From Desmodus rotundus (lineage: Eukaryota > Chordata > Mammalia > Chiroptera > Phyllostomidae): a stretch of 64,000 nt of DNA. Each line of letters begins with the position of its first letter. Within the stretch, counting starts at the first letter, position 1. Under the pieces are notes generated by a model, which saw only the letters and a program-made list of their open reading frames with translations, made no database searches and was not told the DNA's origin. The stretch is from assembly GCF_022682495.2 (NCBI RefSeq), contig NC_071389.1, forward strand, positions 8,485,199-8,549,198, in the 5' to 3' direction. Of this stretch, positions 11,931 through 22,604 are shown piece after piece. A program made the translations under genes and the position numbers.

Positions 11931-13379
11931 GAGGAGAGACAGGACCTAATCGATGTCTTTACAAGTCCATCTGGCAGCCATGGGGAATGTGCATCAGGAG
12001 GGGCAAGGGGGTGGGCACAGTCAGGAGGCAGGTGCAGAAATCCATGCCAGAGGTGGTTGGGGCTTGAACCCAGAAAAAGAGAGAAAAGGACAGACACACT
12101 GACCTGACAGATGGACGGGGTGGGAGAGGGAAGAGGCGGGGCAAATGAGGACAGGGAGCTGGATAACCACAGAGGGTAGGGAAGAGCTGGGCAAGGGGAC
12201 AGAGCATTTCGACTGGAGCCCATCAAATGTGGCTGCGACAGCCAGGAGCGGTCGAGAGGGCTGTTAGTCAGAACCTGGGACTCAGAAGGGAGGCGGGATA
12301 TGAATTTAGGACTTCCGTTTGCAGATGTAGTCCACAGCTCGGGGAATGGATGTCCCCCAGAGATGGAGAGCGTGAGCGGGGAGAAAGGAGGGGAGGGGCC
12401 ACGGGGGACCTAGTGTTCGAGACAGGGCAGCATCCACCCGGGCACAGCGCTCTGTAGGTGCTCAATGTGTATTCTTGGAGTGAACGAAGGACAGAGAAGA
12501 ACCAGTTAGGTCTGACAGCAGGAGGGTGGCCTGATCTGCTAGCTCCGTCCTGGGGAAAGGACTGGAGAGGGCACAGGTTAGTGGGCAAAGCCCAGGGGAG
12601 AGAAGGTGGTACCTGGAGGGGGCAGTGCAGAGGGACGAAGGTGGAGTTGAAAAATCCAGCCTTCAGCTTGGGTGGATGGTAGGGCGGCCCCTGAAGAAGG
12701 GTGAACAGGGACAAGCCTCTCACCCTTCTCCCAGTGTCCACCAGCTGGGAAGGGGTGAGGGGGTGTTCCTTCTACCTGGGGGCAAGGGAAGGAAGCTGGT
12801 CCCGATTCCAGGCCTGGGAAGGAGGGTGTGCCACTCTGTCAGGCCATTGTTTTACTTTCTTGCTTTCACATTCTGATTGCTTCATGGTCCCCTGTGACTC
12901 CCACTTAGACAATGACGCTGCTCCCCTACCTGGTAGCCCCTCTGGTCATTTCTCCAAGTCCTCGCAGTGGGGGTGGGAGATGCTGTCCTTATTCCTTCTG
13001 CAAGGCTGCCACTGTGTGGTGAGCACGGGAATGACAGTCAACTGGACTACCCCCGCCAGGCGCATCCACTCTTGTATGTCTTTGAGAAGTATTTGTGGCG
13101 CACCTACTATGTGCATGGCAATCAGATAAGTTCTGTGTGGGATTCAAAGAAATCTGAGGTGTGGCCGGGAGGAGAGTGGACTTAGAACAGACAAAATGTA
13201 CATTTTAATTCTGATTCCAGGGCGTGCCACTGTGTGGCTCTGGCTGAAGTCCAAGGACACATACATGCATGGGCCAGGCCAAGGCTTTGTGGGCCTCGGG
13301 GTTCTGTGGAGCCCCGGGGGCTGCTTCCTGCTGCATGTGCCCCTGCTGCTCTATCACGGTCCCTCGTCACCATCAGTGT

Positions 13380-13775
13380 GTCTGAATGTGGTCTTTTCTC
13401 TTTTCCCATCCCCTCTGTCTCTCTGTGGGTCTCTTTGTTCTCTGGGGCTCTTCCTCCCTGTCTCACACACAAACATACATACCCACACTCTCCACCTCTG
13501 CCTCTGCCTTTCTCCTTCCTCTCTCTGGCTTTCTCTTTCTCTCTTCTCTCTTCCCTCCCCCGCCTCACCCCCTCGCTGCTCCCTCTCTTTCTTCCTATCT
13601 CTCCATTCCACGCCTGTTCCTGTCTACCTCTCTGATTTTCTTGGTTCCCTGCCTCCCCACCACTGCTTCCCCCTTCTGTCTTCATCTCTGCTTATCTCTG
13701 CACCATTTCCACCTGTCCCTCTATTTCTACCTTTCCCCACCCACCCCTCTCTCTGGCTATGTCTCTCTTCACCAG
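13380..13775 (+). repeat. Pyrimidine-rich tract upstream of SAM2 exon
   Basis: Nearly 400 bases are dominated by C and T on the + strand (many tctctc, cctcc and ttctct runs, with a short cacacac part) and end in the acceptor ctcttcaccag of the next KAZN exon. The part nearest the exon serves as its polypyrimidine tract; the rest is simple sequence. Confidence 0.7.
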
Positions 13776-14007
13776 CCTATCCAAAGCCGCCGACCTGGAC
13801 CATCACTGGGTGGCCAAGGCCTGGCTGAATGACATCGGCCTATCCCAGTACTCCCAGGCCTTCCAAAATCACCTGGTCGATGGGCGGATGCTGAACTCCC
13901 TGATGAAGCGGGACCTGGAGAAGCACCTGAACGTGTCCAAGAAGTTCCACCAGGTCAGCATCCTGCTGGGGATCGAGCTGCTGTACCAAGTGAACTTCAG
14001 CAGAGAG
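13776..14007 (+). CDS. KAZN: KAZN coding exon: SAM2
   Basis: The acceptor is caccag at 13775 and the donor is gag/gtgaga at 14008. The first base completes a Ser codon, and then LSKAADLDHHWVAKAWLND leads into SAM2: IGLSQYSQAFQNHLVDGRML, then NSLMKRDLEKHLNVSKKFHQ and VSILLGIELLYQVNFSRE. A complete SAM domain in one exon, with the L-x-x-IGL-x-x-Y core and final HQVSILLGI helix as in liprin SAM2. It is 232 nt long. A 36-bp near-copy of its 3' part lies 660 bp downstream in an intron (see findings). Confidence 0.96.
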
Positions 14008-14430
14008 GTGAGAACCAGGGTGTGGGGTACAAGCACCTTCCACAGCCTTGCTTACCCGTCTGGCATTCACTGTCCATCCAACCATCTTCTCATCCACCCA
14101 CGTATCTGTCCATCTATCCATCCAAGCACCGGTGCATCCATTCATCCACCCACCCACGCACGCATGCGTGAATGCATCCATCTAGCTGTCCATCATCCAG
14201 GCTTGCACCCATTTCTTCCTTTCTCCATCTCTCCTTCCAGCGACTGCGTATACATGGGCCAGGACCATGCTCAATCCAAGGGAAACGGGGAGCCTCCTCC
14301 CTCAAGTTCTCACTACTTACCCCCACAGGCAGGCCGAGGCCCCTGTGAGCACTACGGACCCTCACTCCCCATGTGACCTCAGCGTGCCCCCTCGTCCCCC
14401 AGACTAACCCACTGCCTCCGTCCCCACCAG
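14008..14430 (+). other. KAZN: KAZN intron, 423 bp, with ATCC-type microsatellite
   Basis: GT at 14008 and AG at 14429-14430. From about 14068 to 14190 there is a degenerate (ATCC)n tetranucleotide array interrupted by cacgcacgcatgcgtgaatgc, a palindromic stretch. The remainder is unremarkable GC-rich intron. Confidence 0.9.
14068..14190. repeat. Degenerate (ATCC)n microsatellite
   Basis: Many units of atcc/catc appear in imperfect register (tccatccaacc, ccatctatccatcc, ccattcatccacccaccc), followed by cacgcacgcatgcgtg. Likely to be length-variable between individuals. It lies in a short KAZN intron, about 60 bp after the SAM2 exon. Confidence 0.8.
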
Positions 14431-14532
14431 GCCCTCCAGGAGCGCCGGGCCCGCTGCGAGACACAGAACATAGACCCCGTGGTCTGGACCAACCAGCGGG
14501 TGCTCAAGTGGGTGCGAGATATCGACCTTAAG
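14431..14532 (+). CDS. KAZN: KAZN coding exon: linker and start of SAM3
   Basis: The acceptor is caccag at 14430 and the donor is aag/gtgagg at 14533. It has exactly 34 codons: ALQERRARCETQNIDPVVW followed by TNQRVLKWVRDIDLK. The VVWTNQRVLKWV motif is the first helix of liprin-type SAM3, preceded by a short basic linker. It is symmetrical (phase 0 at both ends), so skipping would keep the frame but destroy SAM3. Confidence 0.95.
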
Positions 14533-15091
14533 GTGAGGGGGCTGGCGGGGTGGGGGTGACTCTCAGGCAGGTGCCAGTCCCATGCACGTCCCATATCCGA
14601 GAAGTCCCACCAGGTCAGCTTCCTGCTGGGGCATCGTTACCTGGCTGGCAAGAACAATCTGCCCCCTGTCACCCGAGAGGAGCGAACTACTCACCCCTCC
14701 CCCGCAACAGGACCCCCAATACTGATGTTTTCCTCACAGTGGGGGTGGCGATGCTGAGCCATCCTCACTCTCCCCAGCAAGTGTGGGGTCGAATCAGGCC
14801 CACCTTCCCACTCAAGTATTTATGGGCTGCCCGCCAAGGTCTGGCATCGGTCAGTGACAAAATAGTCTTGGTCGCCACCCTCAAGGCCCTCAAAGAGTGA
14901 GTCTGGGGTTCCCCCTCAGTATTAAAGGACTGGTCCCCAAGGGGTCAAGCCCTTGCTGGTGGGGATATATCCCCACCTGGAGCTGAGCCCCCTCAGGCTG
15001 GCAAGCTGCCCCCACAGGTCAGTAGGGCTGCCCCTCAGGTTCGCCAGCAGGGTGGCCCCCTCAGGCTCACCAACCTCATCCTCACCCTCAG
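14533..15091 (+). other. KAZN: KAZN intron, 559 bp, with exon-like relic and acceptor-like repeats
   Basis: GT at 14533 and AG at 15090-15091. At 14595-14631 it holds a near-copy of the 3' half of the SAM2 exon. Just before the true acceptor, from about 14987 to 15091, the phrase cccctcagg(c/t)t repeats several times, giving a row of possible 3' splice sites. Confidence 0.85.
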
Positions 15092-15258
15092 GAGTATGCA
15101 GACAACCTGACCAACAGCGGGGTCCACGGCGCCGTGCTGGTGCTGGAGCCCACGTTCAACGCCGAGGCCATGGCCACCGCCCTGGGCATCCCCAGCGGGA
15201 AGCACATCCTCCGCAGACACCTGGCAGAGGAGATGAGCGCCATCTTCCCCCCGGCCAG
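15092..15258 (+). CDS. KAZN: KAZN coding exon: main part of SAM3
   Basis: The acceptor is ccctcag at 15091 and the donor is cag/gtgcgt at 15259. The 167 nt encode EYADNLTNSGVHGAVLVLE, then PTFNAEAMATALGIPSGKH and ILRRHLAEEMSAIFPPA, ending in a split Ser codon. It completes SAM3: the GVHGAVLVLE and ALGIPSGKHILRRHL motifs are characteristic of liprin/kazrin SAM3. No frameshift or stop is present, and the third-position GC content is very high. Confidence 0.96.
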
Positions 15259-17692
15259 GTGCGTGTGGGCTGCTGGCTACCGTGCCTAGGCTCCGGAGCA
15301 GGGTGGCCCTGACTTCCCGGCCTGGCCCCTGGCTCACTGGGCCCCACGTGTCCCTCACCAAACAGTGGTCGGTCTCCGCCCACTGCGCAGGAAACTGAGG
15401 TCCAGAGAAGAGAGGTGCTTTAGCCCAAAGGTCGTAGACCAGAACAAGGGAGGGGGATGGTCAGGTCCAGAGTCAAGTTGGAAGCAAAGGCCACCTGAGG
15501 GTGGCTTTGAGCTGGGGACAATTGGCACCAGCCTAAGTGGTGAGTGCCAATTGTCAAGGTGGCCACTCTAGGCAGGGACAATTGTGGGAACAAAGGTCTG
15601 GAGAAAGGGATGGGCATACGAATGGTGTTCTATGGCCCAGGTGAATAGACTATGTCAGCCCACCCGCCACCCTCTCCTCATCTGAAAAGCGACCAGAGGA
15701 TGAACCCCTGGACAGATAAACAAGGCTCCTCCCAGTGGACTGGCCCCTTCAGATGGCTGTAGTTAGGGTCCAATGACCGTTTATTGAGCACTTGCTATGT
15801 GCTCGAACAGAGATCGGAGCTAACCCAGGACGCTAAGCCAGACCGATCCCAGGCTGGGGGGACTGTGACGTGCTTATTTCTCACATTATCACCTACAAAG
15901 TGCCGTCCCATCCCTCAATTCATTCAATCCTCATCCCGTGAGAGAAGCCAAGTGAGAAGGGGTCATCGCCCATTTTATGGATAAGAAAACTGAGGCTTCA
16001 GAGACAGGCTATGACTTGCTCAAGACGGCACAGGGGTCACCCGAGTGCTGGCACCTCCCACCACGTGGGAGCTCCGAGAGGGGCCGATGCGTACCTGGCT
16101 CTGCTCCCCACTAGATGTGACCCCCGAGGCCCTGTAACAGAAGTTCACGGAGGCCAATGGCATGCAGCGTGCCTGGCACATAGATGCCCCACAACAACGG
16201 ATAGTTCATATCCCCGGGCCTCGTGCAAAGACTGGTCTGTCGGTGAAGCAATGTCCTCTTGCGCTGGTCCACAGGGCTCCCCTTTGCATGTTTGCTCTGG
16301 GTCCTCCTTAGCATTTCAGGGGAAACCAGCGATTCCCCTGGGAACTCAGAAACTTGACTCCCAGGTGCACAGAACCAGAGGCCTGGCCCCATTTCCACCT
16401 CCTTGGCCGCCAGGCTTCCCCAGCCTGGGTCCCAGAAGCCCAAGCGACAGGCAAGGGGGACACTCTTGGGCCACTCGGCAGGTCACTCGAGCAGGGCTGG
16501 AAGGGAGCCCTTGAGATTTTCAGGCACCCACGAGAAAGTAGTTTTTAATAATCCCCTACCCACCCCACCCCAAACGCTCACTGAGCGTGAGCCCTGAAAC
16601 CATCACTGGGGGGCAGGTTCGGCACCTGGAGGCGTGGTCTGTGTGACTGAGGGGTGGGGCAGGGCCTGGGGGGCAGGATGATGGCTCCACCACCACCACC
16701 TGTGTGATTTTATTGCAGCAGGAAACTCACCCTCGGCTCCCCGACCTGAAATGGGAGTAACCACTGCTCCCTATCAGGGCTTCCGAGGGGGCTCAAGGAG
16801 CTCCCATGGGTGCGGGACCCAGGGGCAGCAGCAGGCCCGGCTCACAGCAGGCAGCCAGTGAATACCCTTTCCTTCCGTCCTAGCTGGTAAATCCTGGTTT
16901 GATTGGGTGAGACTCAGCCCGCAGGCCAGCCCACCCCGCAGAAGACCTTCCATCCTGCCCCACGAAGCCTTTCTAGGGTGTCAGATGACTCAGGAAATCC
17001 CACTGGGATGCCCTGTTCTCCAGAACCTTCCGTCATCAGAACTGACCCTTCCACCCTCCCGTTCCTTCAAGGTCTGACCAAGTGACTAGAAATTTTCAAT
17101 AAGCCATGCCAAGGCTCCAAAAACCTTCGTCCTGTGCTGGGTTTATTCCCTGAAGCCTTTGTATGTTCACGGGTTTTCATCCAAAGGAGTGACAAGGCGG
17201 GGGTTCAGCTGCTGTGGGAGACACAAGGGGAGAGACTGTGGCATTGTGGTGGCAGGGCCGTCCCCGTCCTCCATCTACACCACAGAGGCAGCCACCTTCT
17301 GTTCTGGGTACAAAGCTTGTTATGACCGGAGGCGCATGTGAGTCTCCATTGTACAGATGAGGAAACTGAGGCCCAGCAAGGTCACCAGCTGGCACAAGGG
17401 CGTGGCTAGGGGACTCAGACCAGGTCTGTGCCCCCCACGGCCTGTGCTGGTCTCAGTGAGATATAATCATAGCAGTTATTCATGGTGTGCCAGCCCCTTC
17501 TCGGACCTTTGCATTATCAGCTCATTTAATCCCCACCACGGCAGAGAAGTGCTGTGATCACCCCCTTACAGAGCACACGGCCCAGGGGCACCCCGCCCCA
17601 GGGCTGAGCCGGCCACTGACATGAGTGTGCACGTCTCTGTGAGGCAGTGGCTGAGTGGATCCCCCACTCACTGGAAATGGGTCTTCCCCCAG
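15259..17692 (+). other. KAZN: KAZN intron, 2.43 kb
   Basis: GT at 15259 and AG at 17691-17692. It includes a perfect 12-bp inverted repeat at 15517-15555, a reverse-orientation MIR at about 15770-16040 and another MIR piece at 17330-17400. There is no other coding signal. Confidence 0.85.
15770..16040 (-). repeat. MIR SINE, antisense
   Basis: Reads 'tttattgagcacttgctatgtgctcg' at the left and 'cccattttatggataagaaaactgaggcttcagagacaggctatgacttgctcaag' at the right. This is the reverse complement of the mammal-wide MIR (3' end, then the conserved cctcagtttcctcatctgtaaaatggg core). Confidence 0.75.
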
Positions 17693-17807
17693 CTCCACGG
17701 GCATCCGGGAGGCAGAGCGCTTCGGCACACCCCCCGGGAGGGCCTCCAGCGTCACCCGGGCAGGGAGGGAGGAGAACAGCAGCGGCCTCAAGCACAAGGC
17801 TGGCCGG
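17693..17807 (+). CDS. KAZN: KAZN coding exon: C-terminal tail, part 1
   Basis: The acceptor is ccccag at 17692 and the donor is cgg/gtaagt at 17808, a perfect consensus donor. The first base completes a Ser codon, and then come STGIREAERFGTPPGRASSV and TRAGREENSSGLKHKAGR. This tail follows SAM3 in long kazrin. It is basic and Ser/Gly/Pro-rich, probably flexible; no domain is seen. It is 115 nt long. Confidence 0.93.
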
Positions 17808-19153
17808 GTAAGTCACTCCATGTGTTCACCTGTGAGTCCTGCAGCCTAGGGAGGGACCTCTGGGTCCGCCTGCCCTTCCCCGGCTCCTGTGTTGGCCTGT
17901 GGAGGGTGCCGCTGGGCCAGGACACAGGTACAGCTCAGAGAAGTCGCCTTCAAGGTATTCATGTGATGCTGAAGCCCCACAAGGCTCAGGGTAGTGGCTC
18001 AAAGGGCAGCTCCCTGCCTGCAGCTGCGCCGCCTGGGCGGGTGCTCATCACACAGATTCTGGCGCCCATCCGGACTCCGGATGCAAAGGGCCACCAGGTG
18101 GGGGGACCCTGCATGCAAGCAGCCTGGAGGGCTCCTAAGCACCCCAGGCTCTGAGAACCATTGACTTAGATTAAACTCCAGTGACCCAACCAATAGCAGC
18201 AGAGGACTCGCTGAGGGGAGGGAACGTGCCCAGTTCCCATGATGGCGGGGACTCAGGCTGACCTGGGGCGCAGAATGGAAGTGCGTAGACACAGATGGCA
18301 GGAGCAGATAACCCCAAAATCCTCCCGTTGCTTCAGCGGACCTTTGGGGATCCCTGACAGCGTTCCAGGCACCACCCTAAGCACGGGGTATAAGCACGAA
18401 TAAGTTACCACCTTCCTCTTCAGGCGCTCTCCACCCAGAATGAGCATTGTCACTAAGGGCAACACCCTCAAAAGGGTGGAAAATGGGTCTGAGGGAGGCA
18501 GAAATAAACGTACTCTTTTACATAACTAGCAGAGATACACATCCGGCCCGTAAACAGGAGCTCGGTGTATCTGTGGTGTCAGTTCGTGGCGGGAGTGTAA
18601 TGAGGGAAAAAATACCTAAGATGCTCATGTTGGGGAGGGGGGATAATGAAAAGATAGGAATTATTATTCCTATTTTGTAGCTGAGAATACCGAGGTTCAG
18701 AGAGGGCCAGTGACTTGTCCAAGGTCACACAGCGGGGATGCAGCAGAGCAGGGATCTGAGCCCAGGTGTGGGAGCCTCTAAAACCCAGCCCCTTCCTGCC
18801 ACACCAGGCAGTACTAGAGGGTTTCCCCCAACCGTGCTCCAGCTCGGCTCTGTCACACCTGTTCTCAGCGCTCTCCCACCGAGGAGGGAGGTGGCAGACT
18901 GTTGGGCAGTCAGAAAGACTGTATCTGTCCTCAGCCTTGCTGACCAGCAGGTGAGCAGGGAGAGCACGAAGCTCTCTCCTGATGTTAACTCACAGTAGAG
19001 TATTATTATGAACAGAAAAAGCACAGAGAGGTTAGATGAGTTACTCAAGGTCACACAGCAGTTAGGATTGGAGGCCCCCCCATTTCCCAGACCCAAAAAG
19101 GCAATTCTTTGTCCCCCACACCCCCGCCTTTGGTCTCATTCTTCTCTTCTCAG
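17808..19153 (+). other. KAZN: KAZN intron, 1.35 kb
   Basis: GT at 17808 and AG at 19152-19153. It holds a MER5A-like remnant at about 17980-18165 (ending tctgagaaccattgac) and two reverse-orientation MIR pieces at about 18640-18740 and 19000-19075 (gaggttcagagagg...caaggtcacacag). Confidence 0.85.
18640..18740 (-). repeat. MIR SINE fragment, antisense
   Basis: 'ttattattcctattttgtagctgagaataccgaggttcagagagggccagtgacttgtccaaggtcacacag' is the reverse complement of the conserved MIR core. Confidence 0.75.
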
Positions 19154-19318
19154 CTGCCCCTGGGGAAGATAGGAAGGGGCTTCAGCAGCAAGGAGCCCGA
19201 TTTCCACGAGGACTACGGTTCTCTTCAAAACGAGGAGTGCGGAGACGATGACCTTCAGGGCAGGCCGGAGCAGGGCCGCCTGGAAGGCTACAATGGCCTG
19301 GAGGTCACCAACGTGTAA
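19154..19318 (+). CDS. KAZN: KAZN terminal coding exon with stop codon
   Basis: The acceptor is cttctcag at 19153. There are 54 codons plus TAA at 19316-19318: LPLGKIGRGFSSKEPDFHED, then YGSLQNEECGDDDLQGRPEQ and GRLEGYNGLEVTNV. The acidic patch and the final LEVTNV-stop match the end of long kazrin. The C-terminal TNV could resemble a PDZ ligand (class I, T/S-x-hydrophobic); that is inference. No disruption is seen. Confidence 0.95.
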   Translation: MPLGKIGRGFSSKEPDFHEDYGSLQNEECGDDDLQGRPEQGRLEGYNGLEVTNV

Positions 19319-21404
19319 GGGCTGATGCCCCGCCGGACCCAACACGGGGTTTCGCCTGCAGGAAGAGTAGCTGCGCAGCCACTGTACATAGTGACCTCAG
19401 GCTGAGCACGCTCCTCTGGTCCCGGAAAAATCCCAGCACGCTGCTGCAACTTCAGATAGGAGCACAAGGAACAAGGAGACCCCTGCTATGGACCTCCCGC
19501 TCCACGGGAGGGTGCTGGCCACGAGGGCTTGTCGCCGTGCCCAGCCCCTCCGTAATCCAGGCGTCCCTCAGAGTGACTGACCGGCAGCATTGTCCTGGAA
19601 CCCTGAACCGAGCTGCCAAGGTGGAAAGAGGCCTGTGATGCCCCTGAACGCCCTTCCAGGGGAGCAGGTGGGACTCCAGCCAGGCACGCAGAGCCCAGGA
19701 GTGACCGTGGTCGGAGCAGACATAGCCTGAGGTTGACCAGTCCACACGTGGCCCAGGCAGCGAGGTGACAGGAAATGCTGCCTCTGGCTGAGACGTCACG
19801 CAGAGAGAGGTCCCCTCGCCAGCATCCTTGTCCCCATGACTGAGAGCCTGGGTTCTTTTTCAGGTCACCAAATCCCTCTTGGGAGAAAGCGAAACAGGGA
19901 AGTCATTTCCTCTACCCTAAAAACCCCGTGTCACGTGGGGTGGACATGTCAAAGAGCTATTTGCCCCATCCTCCCCGGGGCAGTTCCACAGGGTGGGGGC
20001 AGGAGAATGATCCATTCAGGGTGGGGCTTAGTGGTGACATCTGCAGGAGATGCAGGCAGCCTGTCATCGGGGTGAAGGGCATGGTGACGGCAGGATGAAG
20101 GACGACTGAGTTGGGTCCATGACAACTGCACCAAATGTGGCGATAGATCTGGGATTGGGGGCAGGGAAACGCTCACGATCAACCCGGCAAACCTTTGCTG
20201 GGACGTCTGCCACCTGAAAGAGGTGTGCTCGCCCAGTGTCCTCACTGAGATGAACCTTGCAGAGCACAGTCGTAAAGACGGTGGAGAGAACGCCCAGCCC
20301 TTCGCTTGTCTGTGCCACTGTTTTGCCTCGCAGCTTCTCCCCAGTGGCCTCACCTCTCTGTGCCTCGACCTCTTCATCTACTATACTTCTGGTTCCCTCC
20401 CAGGGATGGTGTGAGGATTAACCCTTGCTAATGTCTGTAACACACTTTGTAACCTCTCAGGACACGGGTGGGAAGTTGGGGGTGGGGGGCTGTCTCATTT
20501 CTCATTTACGACGCAGAGCTGACAAGGAGCTGCTTCTCCCTAACTCGGTCATGTTTGAAGCCATGGGGAAAAAGAGGACAAGGAATGTTTAACGTTTCGA
20601 TTCTCTAGAGCCCCGCAAAGGGCTCGGCCACACAAAGAGGGAAAAACCCCATGCGCTCAGCCCCTGGACACCAGTTGGGTTCGAGCGCTCGGGCTTGACT
20701 GAATTCCTGGACCTCAACGCTGAGCGATGATGTGGGAAGGCCGCGTGCACTGGGGTTCTGCTTACCCTTCAGTTATCAAAGCGAATCATCCATTGGAACT
20801 GCGAACTCCACTTCCACTGAAGCCACTCGCAGGGAGAGTCAAGGAGCGGTTTGAATTTCCAGCACCTGCAGCGGGCGTCAGCCTCTGGGAGCTCCTCAGC
20901 CCAGCGCCTGCCTCCCGAGGAGCCGTCCTCCCCAAGGCCGATTCCACAGCGTTCTCTCTCCCCTTCACAGAAGCACAGCCTTTCTTACCGCGGGAACCAA
21001 ATGCCCAGTGGGCGGGCAGGTAGATGGCCCTCTCGTCTGAATGTTTGGCCTCCTAGGGACACATTTCTGACTCCAGGGACTGAGGGCTGAAGCTCTGGTA
21101 CCTGCCTTGGCTTTGCGGAGGTTCCAAACCCCCGGACCTGTATGACATTCATCCACACACGCGGGGCCTGAAGCCACAGAGCCCACCGCCCGGAAGGAGA
21201 GCAAAACCTCTAGCTAGGCTGCTACCCCAGGTCGTTCCTGAGCCACCACCCAGGCTGGGTGACCCAGCCCCCCAGGACCTGCCTCCTGGGGGCAGCAAAC
21301 CAGGAGGGCAGTTATTCCCTCAGGGGGTGGCTGAATGCAGGCCTGGTTATTTGAAACTAACATTCACCCGACTTGTCAGAAATAAAGCTTTCATTGTTCC
21401 CTGA
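19319..21404 (+). other. KAZN: KAZN 3' UTR (inferred extent)
   Basis: Starts right after the TAA stop. The first AATAAA with good context downstream is at 21381 (cagaAATAAAgctttcattgttcc), giving a UTR of about 2.1 kb. The region has no introns or coding signal that I can see. A MIR-like piece sits at about 20300-20450. Later AATAAA copies at 21632 and 22610 could give longer forms. The extent is inference from the signal only. Confidence 0.55.
21381..21386 (+). terminator. Poly(A) signal AATAAA, likely main KAZN site
   Basis: Canonical hexamer followed 6-20 bases later by cattgttccctgac, a plausible cleavage and T-rich downstream region. It is the first canonical hexamer with such context after the KAZN stop codon. 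Confidence 0.55.
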
Positions 21405-21631
21405 CTCCATCCCTTCGAGGACAAGATGAGCAAGCAGACAATTGGGGGTCACTGGCAGGGATGGCATTGGGCTAGATGGCCTGGGGCAACACGAGCAACC
21501 TGAAAGGCACCTTCTGGTCCGAATGATGCAGTGACCACACATTCCCTCCCACAGCCCTCCAGGCTCCTACCCCTGACAGCCAGGGGAGCGTTGGAAGCTG
21601 GCTTTTCAACATGAGAACAGGTTGGCTGATG

Positions 21632-21637
21632 AATAAA
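21632..21637 (+). terminator. Alternative poly(A) signal AATAAA
   Basis: gatgAATAAAcaaactccacacagtcacatcaggggggctttgtctg: hexamer, a CA about 12-20 bases later, and a GT-rich downstream part. It could end a longer KAZN transcript. Confidence 0.35.
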
Positions 21638-22604
21638 CAAACTCCACACAGTCACATCAGGGGGGCTTTGTCTGCTGGAAAAACCCTAAATGGCAAAGCT
21701 GCTTTGAGGGTGGGTGGAAGAGCAGGGTGCAGAAAGCTCTGGTGGCTCACTGGCAAAGGCCGGCTGAGGGCCCCTGCAGAACGCTGGCCTGCCACGTCCT
21801 GTCCAAACAGCCCCAGTCGTGGTCTTGGTCCTTACGGGGGACGTGGCAGCTGGACCCGGGAACAATACAGAGTGCTCCTCTGAAAGGTGGTGTCGCCCGG
21901 GCCTGCAGGGGCTGCCCCTTGAGAAGGGGAACTAGGGGTCAGAGGGAGGGGAGAACCAGGGTAGGCGGAGCCATTGGAAGGCACCTGCCTGGCAGACTCA
22001 CTCTCTGACCCCAGTTGCCTCTGAGAGACCCCTTTGTGCTTGGCTGAGCAGAGCCTTCCCCCAGGAATCTGTCAGCATCGCAGTCGGCCCACCCAGGCTG
22101 CAGGAGGCGGGGAGAGGCCACGGCCAACCTGATGGGACTACATGAGGGGGAGGGGCCTCGGAATAATGACCCTGAACCTTGAGGTCATTGATCAGGGCTG
22201 GGTCTGGCAGCATGGGATGACTTGGGTGAGATGGGACTTTAGGCTTACTGCAGGGGCACCCAGCCCCTCGGTTTCTCCAAGGCCAGCCCCTCCCTGCTCA
22301 TCAACACCTGTGTGTTCGGGGTGCTACCACCTCTGTGCTACTCTCCGAGGCTCCAACAGGCTCCTGGCAGTTTCGTGGCAGGAAAAAACCCCTGTGGGGA
22401 AAAAACAGAGGGTGGGAAGCAGCACCCTCTGAATCTAACACTGCTGCCGATGGTTGGCTGGTGGGGAGAATGTCCCAGGCCCTGCCACGCGAGGGGGTTG
22501 GTGGCTGCCAAGGAGGCGAGTGGTCCACGAACACAGCTGATGTTCCTGGCCGCTGGTTGCCGGTCGTGGCCCCGAATGTCTTCCCAAGAGTGAATTTTAA
22601 CACT

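Larger units (their letters stand above)
6922..13775 (+). other. KAZN: KAZN intron, 6.85 kb
   Basis: GT at 6922 and AG at 13774-13775. It contains an AT-rich block with a TAATTAAT core at 7545-7665, a MIR-like remnant near 8895-8950, an inverted-repeat DNA transposon at 10319-10519, two old L1-derived segments in antisense (about 10590-11290 and 11440-11930), and a long pyrimidine-rich tract at 13380-13775 that runs into the acceptor. Several open frames over 100 codons on both strands have no recognisable protein content. Confidence 0.85.
6068..21404 (+). other. KAZN: KAZN gene, 3' half (kazrin, long SAM-domain isoform)
   Basis: Seven coding exons (6068-6273, 6803-6921, 13776-14007, 14431-14532, 15092-15258, 17693-17807, 19154-19318) join in frame with AG acceptors and GT donors at every border; the phases are 2/1, 0, 2/1, 0, 0, 2/1, 0. 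Together they give about 368 residues, roughly the C-terminal half of long kazrin (about 775 residues in human, from memory). The order is three liprin-like SAM domains and then a charged, Ser/Gly-rich tail. Kazrin is known as a cytoplasmic, junctional and endosomal adaptor in epithelial cells that binds periplakin and other junction or trafficking partners; the SAM part is specific to the long isoform. The upstream coiled-coil exons and the start codon are outside the window. The gene end is placed at the poly(A) signal at 21381, which is inference. Confidence 0.93.

Noticed and set aside
13182..13828. Long frames of S/L/P-rich or E/R/K-rich composition on both strands
   Set aside because: They are translations of the pyrimidine-rich tract before the SAM2 exon, not genes.
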